Shown one piece after another: positions 6,975 to 13,733 of a stretch of DNA of 15,695 bases; within the stretch, counting starts at the first letter, position 1, and every line of letters begins with the position of its first letter. The DNA lies in assembly GCA_002498925.1 (NCBI GenBank), contig DAJH01000003.1, positions 1 through 15,695 on the forward strand, given 5' to 3'. The notes beneath the pieces are model-generated. The model had not been told where the DNA came from. It did no database searches and saw only the letters and a list, made by a program, of their open reading frames with translations. This DNA is from Euryarchaeota archaeon UBA173 (GTDB taxonomy: Archaea; Thermoplasmatota; Poseidoniia; Poseidoniales; Thalassarchaeaceae). A program made the translations under genes and the position numbers.

Positions 6975-8039
6975 CTATATTCCATCGTTGAACATCATTG
7001 AATGGAAATGATGTACGCCAGTCTCCCTTTTTGGTGAGTATCTTCCCCTGTCATAGGAGCCGGAAGAGACTCCTCTGAATGTAGCCTCGACAATTTCCTG
7101 GTCCTCCTCCTCGACCTTGTCTAGATCTCCCCCAGCACCTTTGCCTAGCTTCTCGTCATCCCATACGAAACCATGGTAGATGATTCTGGTTTTACTAACT
7201 GAAATGGGGACTACAAGATTGACTGAGAGCCCCCATGGGTAGAAATTCAGCATTAATCCGGGGTAAATCCAGTAGTAGTAAGCTGCCACCCTCTTCCCGA
7301 AATCAGGCGATGAACTGGGTAGTTCGAAAGTGTCCTCAGAACCATTAGCTATGCCTATCTGGAGCACCCCTCCGTCGAAGAGCTCGGTAGTATAGGAGTC
7401 GTAGTCCAAGGCATCATGAAGGCCCCCATGAACGAACGGTATGTGGAAGCCCTCCAGGTAGTTGTCCACGTAAAGGGCCCAGTTGGCATCGATTTCGTAC
7501 GACCGATGCCGTGATTCGTCATGACGGAAGTCCTCGATGGGCATCCACCCTATTCGTTCTTCAAGTAAGTCAAAAATAGAGCTAAATCTGGAGGGGGAGG
7601 TCCCAGAGAATATCATCCCCCTCCAATCCTTTATTGGAAACTCCACAAGATTGTCCCTGTCAGAGGGAAAATCCTCGACACCCTCGAATTCTGGCATATT
7701 CTTGAAACACCCGTCCAGTCCGAATGTACGGCCATGGTAGCCACACCTGATTGAGGAGGAGTTGCAGGGCTCTGTAACTAGGATCATCCCACGGTGTGTG
7801 CAAACATTCGACAGGCATCTCAGTCTGTCCGACTCTATCAATGCCATGGCCTCTCCCAACAATCCCTCCATATGGTCGAGTGGAATCGAGTTGGTACTTT
7901 CCAACTGGCTCCTGTGTGCTGCGAAGTGCCAGCATTTATCAAATCCAGAAACTATGCTAAGGTGACTCTCTTCATCCGTGTAGTACCTAGATGGCAGGGT
8001 CATTGACTTTGAGATATCGGGGTCAATCGGATGGCTCAT
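6975..8039 (-). CDS. Rieske non-heme iron oxygenase, alpha-subunit type
   Basis: A 354-residue ring-hydroxylating-oxygenase-type enzyme. The Rieske [2Fe-2S] ligands are Cys80-x-His82 (CTHRG) and Cys99-x2-His102 (CGYHG). The catalytic domain has NWALYVDNYLEGFH (186-199) and PFVH, giving iron ligands His199 and His204 with bridging Asp192. The later acidic EEEDQEIVE probably supplies the third iron ligand, and the end GVHHFH is typical of this subfamily. Such enzymes use O2 and electrons to hydroxylate or demethylate small molecules; the substrate is unknown (choline- or carnitine-type and aromatic substrates are all possible). No ferredoxin or reductase partner is next to it. The start at 8039 was chosen because IDPDISKSMTLPSRYY matches the subfamily's usual opening 'DPDI.kA.TLP..fY'; ATGs at 8060 and 8003 are alternatives. 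It overlaps the end of grpE by 17 bases, so the two are probably coupled. Confidence 0.85.
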   Translation of the reverse strand: MSHPIDPDISKSMTLPSRYYTDEESHLSIVSGFDKCWHFAAHRSQLESTNSIPLDHMEGLLGEAMALIESDRLRCLSNVCTHRGMILVTEPCNSSSIRCGYHGRTFGLDGCFKNMPEFEGVEDFPSDRDNLVEFPIKDWRGMIFSGTSPSRFSSIFDLLEERIGWMPIEDFRHDESRHRSYEIDANWALYVDNYLEGFHIPFVHGGLHDALDYDSYTTELFDGGVLQIGIANGSEDTFELPSSSPDFGKRVAAYYYWIYPGLMLNFYPWGLSVNLVVPISVSKTRIIYHGFVWDDEKLGKGAGGDLDKVEEEDQEIVEATFRGVSSGSYDRGRYSPKRETGVHHFHSMMFNDGI

Positions 8040-8562
8040 CCACACTCGCCTCAGCCACAATTACTCTAGCGGCCCTAAGTACTCTTTCATGGAGCATATA
8101 CCCATCTTCCACTACCTCCACCACTTGGCCTGGCTCAATTCCATCGGGCGCAGGAACCATCGCAATGGCCTCCATGCAGGTCGGGTCAAACGTATTCCCT
8201 ACGGAATCAACACGGGTAACCCCCTCAGATTGCAGTGCCGTCCAAATTCCATCCAGAGTCATTCTCGTCCCATCTAGGAAAGCATCGGATGACGACTCCT
8301 CAAAATTAGAAACAGCCTTCTCTAGGCTACCGATGAGAGGGAGTATCTTTCTTGATAGGCTTGAAGCCCCAAATCTGACCGCATCAGACTTATCTCTGGC
8401 AGAACGTTGTCTGATATTGACTATTTCAGCGGCAGAGTATTGCAATTCTTTCTCCAACTTCATTATCTCTGCTTCCATTTTCTCGAGGGGGTCCTCAATT
8501 TCCGACGGTCCATCAGGTTCTGAACCATCGCCACTCGCTTCTTCGCCCACATCCATACGCAT
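8023..8562 (-). CDS. grpE: Nucleotide exchange factor GrpE
   Basis: A 179-residue GrpE, the cytosolic exchange factor that releases ADP from DnaK (Hsp70). An acidic disordered N-terminus (1-25) leads into a long coiled-coil helix (26-70, EKMEAEIMKLEKELQYSAAE), then a four-helix-bundle region and the beta domain bearing the GrpE signature FDPTCMEAIAMV (125-136) and VVEVVEDGYMLHERVLRAARVIV (147-169). Length and domains are complete. The start is ATG 8562 or the second ATG at 8556; there is no clear ribosome site. Unusually, dnaK and dnaJ are not adjacent; grpE sits between ABCE1 (26 bases upstream) and the Rieske gene (overlapping). GrpE in archaea is generally regarded as acquired from bacteria. 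Confidence 0.92.
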   Translation of the reverse strand: MRMDVGEEASGDGSEPDGPSEIEDPLEKMEAEIMKLEKELQYSAAEIVNIRQRSARDKSDAVRFGASSLSRKILPLIGSLEKAVSNFEESSSDAFLDGTRMTLDGIWTALQSEGVTRVDSVGNTFDPTCMEAIAMVPAPDGIEPGQVVEVVEDGYMLHERVLRAARVIVAEASVDEPSD

Positions 8563-8588
8563 CCATCCGCATTCAATAATCCAATGGT

Positions 8589-10358
8589 TCAGCCCGTATA
8601 GAAATACTCTCCAGAGGCCTTTTGATCTCTGTCTTTGACACTCTCGGGCTTGTTTATCCTAGGCCTCTTTGACTCGTGGTCACGTCTGAACGTGACTTCA
8701 ACATCAGACAGGAATCGATTCATTCCCTTACGGAGGCTCAGGGGCCCCATGGCAAATCCAGACTTGCCTCCCTCTCCCTCGAACACTAGCAGGGAGTCAC
8801 TCACTATGTCGATGAAGTAGATGTCGTGATCAATCACCATTGCGGCCTTCTCGTTGCTTTCCATCGTTCTCCTGATGGCCTTGGCTGCCTCCATCCTAGC
8901 ATTCGCGTCCAAGTGTGCACTAGGTTCGTCCATCAGGTAAATATCGGCTTCTTTGCCCAGGCATATCGCTATGCTTACGGCTTGCAATTCCCCTCCTGAG
9001 AGCCTCTGAGCCTGCAACTCCAGCATTTTGTCCACCTGAAGGGGCCTGATGACCTGGGTATGGAACTCTCCCGATCGCCACTTCCCGCCAAGCTCGGTAT
9101 CTAGCCAATCCTGCACGGTTCCTTCGAAGTCTGTATTGACGTGCTGCGGTTTGTAAGAAACGTTGGCCTCCATTGTACACCAACCCTCATCTGGCTCCAT
9201 CTCCCCTGCAATCATCTTCGCCATTGTTGACTTTCCTGTGGCGTTTGGACCAACTACCCCGATCACTTCTGCGGATCGAACTTCTCCCTGGCCGGTTTTC
9301 AGATGGAAATCGCCCAGTTTCTTTTCCATGTCTCCCCATTTCAGAATTGGAACTCCAATATCTTCTCCCCGGGTCCGACCTCTGACAAACCGTATTGGCT
9401 TGTCCCTAATTCTCACATTCTCTTCCGGCAAGTATCCATCGAGATATGCATTTATCGCTGTTCTAGTTGATCTCGGCGGCGTGAAAATCCCATATGCGGC
9501 CCTCTCTCCATAGATTATGTGCAATAGGTCGCAGAGAACGTCGAGAATAGCAAGATCGTGCTCCACAACCAGTACCCTTTTCCCCTTTGACGCCAAGTCT
9601 TGAATTATCCCTACCATCCTCATTCTTTCGTAAATGTCCAGATAAGAAGAAGGCTCGTCGAAGAAGTAAACATCAGCCTCCTTCAGTATAGTGGCACAAA
9701 TTGCAACTCGCTGTAACTCGCCTCCCGAAAGTCGGGTGAGATCCCTGTCTAGGAGGTGATCAACTGCTATTTTTCTAGCGCATTCTTCGAGTTCTCCCCT
9801 ATCGTCAACTCGCGCGAGAAGCCCCCTCACTTTGCCATCCCATAGTTTCGGCAATTTGTCGATATATTGGGGCTTTACTGCGATATTTACTTCTCCCTGG
9901 GAAACAAGCCCGAGATAGTTCCGCAGCTCGCCTCGGGGGAATGTGGAGATCACATCGGCCCAGTCAGGAGGGGGGTTCTGCCAGTCTCCAAGATTTGGCC
10001 TCACTGATCCCGATAGTAGGTTTATTGCAGTTGACTTGCCTATCCCATTAGGCCCAAGTATTCCTATGACGGACTCCTTGGCGGGAGTCGGTAGTCGAAA
10101 TAGCCTGAACCCATTGAGGCTGTACCTGTGAGTCATGTCATGATCGAGCTCTTCGGGTAGATTGATTATTTTGACCGCCTCCCCTGGGCATAATTTTGCC
10201 CTGGTGAAACAGACAGGGCATGCCATCTCCAAGATTCTGAATTTGCCGTCCTCAAGTTGGATGCATTCCCCGCCGCACATCCCCGCATATTTTTCGAGGT
10301 ACATGTAAGCAGAACTGTTGGGTTTGCACCTTTCCTCCAGCAATACCGCTATCCTCAT
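8589..10358 (-). CDS. Ribosome-recycling ATPase ABCE1/Rli1, altered Fe-S domain
   Basis: A 589-residue ABCE1 protein, which splits post-termination ribosomes into subunits in archaea and eukaryotes. Both ATPase halves are intact: Walker A GPNGIGKST (102-110), signature LSGGELQR (210-217), Walker B YFFDEPSSYLD (231-241) and H-loop EHD (266-268); second half GPNATGKST (370-378), LSGGELQA (453-460), IYLMDEPSAHLD (473-484), DHD (510-512). The hinge and the C-terminal FRRD...RPRINKP are standard. The N-terminal ferredoxin-like domain is not: expected C-x4-C-x3-C-x3-C is reduced to Cys11, and C-x2-C-x2-C-x3-C keeps Cys47, Cys50 and Cys57 but has Arg53. Two extra Cys, 28 and 32, are present. The start was chosen at 10358 because MRIAVL is the family N-terminus and a strong GGAGG lies 7 bases upstream; the longer frame to 10517 runs into the previous gene. 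Confidence 0.95.
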   Translation of the reverse strand: MRIAVLLEERCKPNSSAYMYLEKYAGMCGGECIQLEDGKFRILEMACPVCFTRAKLCPGEAVKIINLPEELDHDMTHRYSLNGFRLFRLPTPAKESVIGILGPNGIGKSTAINLLSGSVRPNLGDWQNPPPDWADVISTFPRGELRNYLGLVSQGEVNIAVKPQYIDKLPKLWDGKVRGLLARVDDRGELEECARKIAVDHLLDRDLTRLSGGELQRVAICATILKEADVYFFDEPSSYLDIYERMRMVGIIQDLASKGKRVLVVEHDLAILDVLCDLLHIIYGERAAYGIFTPPRSTRTAINAYLDGYLPEENVRIRDKPIRFVRGRTRGEDIGVPILKWGDMEKKLGDFHLKTGQGEVRSAEVIGVVGPNATGKSTMAKMIAGEMEPDEGWCTMEANVSYKPQHVNTDFEGTVQDWLDTELGGKWRSGEFHTQVIRPLQVDKMLELQAQRLSGGELQAVSIAICLGKEADIYLMDEPSAHLDANARMEAAKAIRRTMESNEKAAMVIDHDIYFIDIVSDSLLVFEGEGGKSGFAMGPLSLRKGMNRFLSDVEVTFRRDHESKRPRINKPESVKDRDQKASGEYFYTG

Positions 10359-10365
10359 GCCACTC

Positions 10366-10372
10366 CCTCCTT
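10366..10372 (-). promoter_or_regulatory. Shine-Dalgarno site deciding the ABCE1 start
   Basis: On the minus strand AAGGAGG lies 7 bases before the ATG at 10358, complementary to the 3' end of 16S rRNA. It settles the choice between this start and the longer open frame. Confidence 0.75.
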
Positions 10373-10413
10373 GTAATTCTCTCAATACTTCTTCTGTTCC
10401 CAACGCCTTCAGC

Positions 10414-10435
10414 GGCCGTTTGCACTCATACGGCC
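10414..10435 (-). other. Inverted repeat at the phytoene-synthase-like stop codon
   Basis: A 6-base stem (GGCCGT / ACGGCC) with a 10-base loop spans the TGA at 10426-10428. No T-run follows on the transcribed strand, so it is not a clear terminator. It could be an RNA hairpin affecting read-through to ABCE1, or chance. Confidence 0.25.
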
Positions 10436-11676
10436 AAAAACCGGTATCTAGCGTAAACGTAACCTGCAAGTGCGATCTTCTCCGATTTGGATAGCTGAAT
10501 TCTTTCCGTGAAAACATCCCCTCCCTTCTTCCTAATCTTAGCCATGATGGACTCGTAGAATTTCGCCATTGCAGCGGGGGAATATCTCGACCCCTTGTCT
10601 AGCATCGGGAGGAGTTTGAAGGCCCTTTCCCTGTATCTGTCGGCCTGTTCGATGAAGTCTTCCACGAATGGCTTCCACCCTGGGTGAGAAACCATGGATA
10701 CGCCATTTAGGATGTCTTCGGGGGTGATGCCAAATCTACCTAGGTCATCCACAGGGAGGTAGATCCTGTTCCTAGCAGCATCCTCCGCAACGTCTCTGAG
10801 GATGTTAGTTAGCTGCATGTAAATGCCCCAGGCTTCCGCATACTCCCTAGCCATAGGGTCATCATACCCATAAATTTCTATGCATACCAAGCCAACAGTT
10901 GAGGCTACGCGATAGCAGTATGAATAGAGTTCCTCGAAGGTCTCATACCTGTTTCTGTGGAAGTCATCCTCCATGCCGCTAATCATGTCATCAAGGGACT
11001 GTCGGTGAATTCCAAAATTATGGACGGTATCCTTCAGGGCTATGAAGATTGGATCAGTGGAGGTCACGTTCTCATATGCCGTTGAAAGCTTCTTCCTGTA
11101 GTAGAATAGTTGTGACATTTTGTCGTTGTAGGAAGACCTGTCTACCACTGGCTCCCCACTAGTGAGCCTCTCGATCCTTTCCCTGTAGTCCCTTGATTCT
11201 GGATCGTCCGAAGAGCCCCCTGGAAAATGATCGACATAGTCGCCATCGGCGATATCATCGGCTCTCCTGCAAAATGCGTAATAAGCACAAATAGACCTCC
11301 TTTGAAGGTCCGGGAGGTACTTGAAAGAATGGTAAAAATTCCCCGCCTCCCTTTTCGTAAGCTCCTCGCAGTAGTCATAAGCGGTATCTATGATACTTTG
11401 TGGGACCTCTGCCTCCGACCAAATTGCGGCATCCACATGGGCGAATGGGTTCACTAACTCGCCCCTGGGGCCAATAACCCCCATGAAAATCGCCCCTTCG
11501 CGGAACGCCTCAATAGCGGTAATGCTGATTGCCCTGGCCGCATCTCGAGTAATCCCAACTGTCTGACGGACCTTCTCTATGCTTCGTGTCTCGACATCGG
11601 CCTCGAGGATTGAAACGCTTCGCTCGGAAACCAATCCCAGCGGTTTAACGCTGTCAGGCTCGTGAGTTTCAGTCAT
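10426..11676 (-). CDS. Squalene/phytoene synthase family, N-terminally extended
   Basis: A 416-residue head-to-head prenyl synthase (trans-isoprenyl diphosphate synthase family), which joins two FPP or GGPP molecules. The synthase domain starts near residue 95: NFYHSFKYLP (113-122), first Asp motif DDIAD (140-144), YCYRVASTVG (253-262), and second Asp motif RDVAED followed by RNRIYLP (294-308). The sequence looks closer to phytoene synthase/HpnD than to one-step squalene synthase. Typical members have about 280-310 residues; about 95 extra N-terminal residues here (polar, then a helical EKVRQTVGITRDAARAISI segment) match nothing I know. ATG 11676 has GGAG only one base upstream, an odd spacing; an internal Met65 is an alternative start. 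It follows the other synthase after 84 bases and precedes ABCE1 by 67. The product (phytoene, presqualene diphosphate or squalene) cannot be told from sequence alone. Confidence 0.85.
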   Translation of the reverse strand: MTETHEPDSVKPLGLVSERSVSILEADVETRSIEKVRQTVGITRDAARAISITAIEAFREGAIFMGVIGPRGELVNPFAHVDAAIWSEAEVPQSIIDTAYDYCEELTKREAGNFYHSFKYLPDLQRRSICAYYAFCRRADDIADGDYVDHFPGGSSDDPESRDYRERIERLTSGEPVVDRSSYNDKMSQLFYYRKKLSTAYENVTSTDPIFIALKDTVHNFGIHRQSLDDMISGMEDDFHRNRYETFEELYSYCYRVASTVGLVCIEIYGYDDPMAREYAEAWGIYMQLTNILRDVAEDAARNRIYLPVDDLGRFGITPEDILNGVSMVSHPGWKPFVEDFIEQADRYRERAFKLLPMLDKGSRYSPAAMAKFYESIMAKIRKKGGDVFTERIQLSKSEKIALAGYVYARYRFLAV

Positions 11677-11743
11677 ACTCCTTCGTCTTGAGCGCCAAAG
11701 GCCTGTTCTTGAACCTCTCCCCCCGTTGGACCGGCAAATGCCT

Positions 11744-11758
11744 GAGCCCGTAGGGCTC
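11744..11758 (-). other. Short hairpin just after the squalene-synthase-like gene or its 5' leader
   Basis: GAGCCC-TAC-GGGCTC forms a perfect 6-base stem with a 3-base loop, two bases beyond the TGA at 11761-11763 in the direction of transcription. No T-tract follows, so it is more likely an RNA-stability or processing element than a terminator, if it is functional at all. Confidence 0.3.
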
Positions 11759-11760
11759 GT

Positions 11761-12768
11761 TCACAGCCTTTCCGAGTCTAGTAGTCTCAGGCAACTCTTC
11801 TTGGAGGGAATGGAAAGTATGACCCTCCTAGTCAATTCCTTGATTTCATCCCTGGAAACCTTGACCCTATTTCCGCCATCTAGTACATTGCTGGACCTGA
11901 GTAGTGATATCGTCCTCAATGCGATTAGGACGGGCAACATGCAAGCGCCCCTAAGTCTGAATTGGGAATAGGGAATCATGCCAATGTACTCAATGGCCGA
12001 GTCTAGATGCTCCGAAGTCTTGTCCAGTAGTTGATTGTAGAGCTCCCTGAATCGCTCCATATTTTCCGACTCTAGGAGATCGTCTGGAGCTAACCCGTGG
12101 TCATCTAAATGATCTAGTGGAATGTAACATCTACCCAATTTCAGATCCTCGGGAATGTCTCTCAGTATGTTGATCATCTGGAGTGCCTTGCCAAATCTCA
12201 CGCCATTCTCGAAGAGCGCTTCTCTTGTTTCATCGTCGACATTGAATTGATGTTCCAGAGTCATCCTGGTCCAGAATTCTCCAACACTCCCGGCGACCCT
12301 GTATGCATAGTCATCCAGCTCATCGTAGTTATCCAGGGCCGTAACCGTCTCCCCTATTCCTGCACCAAATCTCTCGAGATCGAGGACTTGTCCGCTAACT
12401 ATCACAGACAAACACGTTCTAATCGCCTCCCTATCCCAGTCGGAGAGTTCGATTAGCAATTCCACAGCATCATTTGACCTGAGAAGCAATCTTGCTTCGG
12501 AGGGGTTAGCCTGTGATTCCGAGAGTCCTGTCATGTCAGGCATCTTCTCAGAAACGCCCTGCGCTCTACTGTTGTAGGATTTCAAAGTCTGCAATAGCTC
12601 GTCAGTCGTTCCTACGCTGGAATCAGCGATGGTATCAGCAATCCTGGCTAGCAGGTAAAGAAGCCCAATCTGCCTCCGAACCCCCGAGGGGAGCTTGTTT
12701 AGTGTGAGATAGAAAGACCTAGAAGTCTCTTCTAGGAGCTTTTCTATTGACGGCTCTAGATCGCTCAT
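11761..12768 (-). CDS. Squalene synthase-like head-to-head prenyl synthase
   Basis: A 335-residue enzyme of the squalene/phytoene synthase family, distinct from its downstream neighbour. Key regions: ETSRSFYLTLNKLP (14-27), IGLLYLLARIADTIAD (34-49, first Asp motif DTIAD 45-49), YRVAGSVGEFWT (156-167), and GKALQMINILRDIPEDLKLGRCYIP (193-217, second Asp motif DIPED 204-208). The SRSFYLTL...LLYLLARIADTIAD pattern resembles bacterial one-step squalene synthases, which couple two FPP and reduce with NADPH. The C-terminal third (ALRTISLLRSSN) is helical and could contact the membrane. The start was moved from 12801 to 12768 because GGAGG lies 6 bases upstream and the homologous region begins there. 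It follows sucD after 38 bases. Squalene synthase is the best guess; a phytoene- or presqualene-forming role is possible. Confidence 0.85.
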   Translation of the reverse strand: MSDLEPSIEKLLEETSRSFYLTLNKLPSGVRRQIGLLYLLARIADTIADSSVGTTDELLQTLKSYNSRAQGVSEKMPDMTGLSESQANPSEARLLLRSNDAVELLIELSDWDREAIRTCLSVIVSGQVLDLERFGAGIGETVTALDNYDELDDYAYRVAGSVGEFWTRMTLEHQFNVDDETREALFENGVRFGKALQMINILRDIPEDLKLGRCYIPLDHLDDHGLAPDDLLESENMERFRELYNQLLDKTSEHLDSAIEYIGMIPYSQFRLRGACMLPVLIALRTISLLRSSNVLDGGNRVKVSRDEIKELTRRVILSIPSKKSCLRLLDSERL

Positions 12769-12774
12769 GCAATG

Positions 12775-12779
12775 CCTCC
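12775..12779 (-). promoter_or_regulatory. Shine-Dalgarno site of the squalene-synthase-like gene
   Basis: GGAGG on the minus strand lies 6 bases before ATG 12768. It supports that start over the in-frame ATG at 12801 and shows that internal genes of this series carry their own ribosome sites. Confidence 0.7.
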
Positions 12780-12806
12780 AGTGACCCTCGCTCGGGCACA
12801 ATGCAT

Positions 12807-13733
12807 CTAAGGCTCTCGCAATCCAGCGTCCACAAGGGCCCTAACTAGGACCTTACCAATTTCCGACGGATCCCTGGCCACGTAAATGCCCGCTTCTTCG
12901 AAAGCGGCGAACTTCTCAGCAGCCGTCCCCTTTCCACCCGATATTATCGCGCCTGCATGACCCATCCTTTTTCCTGGCGGTGCCGTGGAGCCGGCAACGA
13001 ATCCGACTACTGGCTTGGTCATGTTTGCAGCTACCCATTCTGCAGCTTCTTCTTCAGCAGAGCCGCCTATCTCCCCGATCATCACAACAGCTTCTGTCTC
13101 AGGGTCATCTTCGAATGCTGAAAGGCAGTCGATGAAACCAGTTCCATTGACGGGATCGCCCCCAATCCCCACACAGGTCGTCTGCCCCTCCCCGACGCTC
13201 ATCGTCTGAGCCACTGCTTCGTAAGTCAGGGTTCCAGACTTGGACACAATTCCAATCCGCCCCTTCTCGTGGATGAATGCAGGCATGATTCCTACCTTAC
13301 AACCACCGTCTTCACCAGGGGATATTATCCCCGGGCAATTAGGCCCAATGAGCCTTACATCCGGGCAAGAGTTGACGATTGCAACGGCCTTTACCATGTC
13401 GAGGGTGGGGATTCCTTCGGTAATGCAGACAACTAGCCCGCCTCCGGCCGCTTGGAATGATTCTGCTGCATCAACAATCGCCCCAGCTGCGAACTTTGCC
13501 GGGACGTAAATCACGCTCACTTCCGCCCCAGTTTCGGATATGGCCTCTGACATTGAATCAAAAACAGGAGCCTCTAGGCCATCAAGGTCAACCGTCTGGC
13601 CCCCTTTGCCGGGCGTTACCCCTCCCACGATCTTGGTTTTGTACCGTGACATCCTAATTCCATGGAATGTCCCTTGACGTCCAGTGATTCCCTGTATCAG
13701 GACCTTGCTGTCGTCATTGATCCATATGGACAT
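12807..13733 (-). CDS. sucD: Succinyl-CoA ligase, alpha subunit
   Basis: A 308-residue SucD. With SucC it interconverts succinyl-CoA plus NDP and phosphate with succinate, CoA and NTP in the TCA cycle. It has an N-terminal CoA-binding Rossmann fold with GITGRQGTFH (15-24) and GGVTPGKGG (37-45), then IGPNCPGIISPG (129-140), KSGTLTYE (165-172), GIGGDPVNGT (189-198), and the phosphohistidine loop GHAGAI with His259. Length and motifs are normal and complete. Its ATG shares one base with the sucC TGA (TGATG at 13731-13735), so the two subunits are coupled for equal synthesis. Confidence 0.97.
   Translation of the reverse strand: MSIWINDDSKVLIQGITGRQGTFHGIRMSRYKTKIVGGVTPGKGGQTVDLDGLEAPVFDSMSEAISETGAEVSVIYVPAKFAAGAIVDAAESFQAAGGGLVVCITEGIPTLDMVKAVAIVNSCPDVRLIGPNCPGIISPGEDGGCKVGIMPAFIHEKGRIGIVSKSGTLTYEAVAQTMSVGEGQTTCVGIGGDPVNGTGFIDCLSAFEDDPETEAVVMIGEIGGSAEEEAAEWVAANMTKPVVGFVAGSTAPPGKRMGHAGAIISGGKGTAAEKFAAFEEAGIYVARDPSEIGKVLVRALVDAGLREP

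Noticed and set aside
8563..8588. Possible TATA-like ATTATT before grpE
   Set aside because: Spacing to either grpE start is a few bases short of the leaderless optimum and the gap is only 26 bases within a co-directional series; too weak to list.
7991..8638. Plus-strand open frame of 215 codons opposite grpE and neighbours
   Set aside because: It covers grpE plus the ends of both neighbouring genes on the other strand, and its Ser/Thr-rich translation matches nothing known.
10359..10517. Upstream extension of the ABCE1 open frame to an ATG at 10517
   Set aside because: It runs 92 bases into the phytoene-synthase-like gene, has no homology to ABCE1, and the true ATG at 10358 has a strong Shine-Dalgarno site and the canonical MRIAV start.
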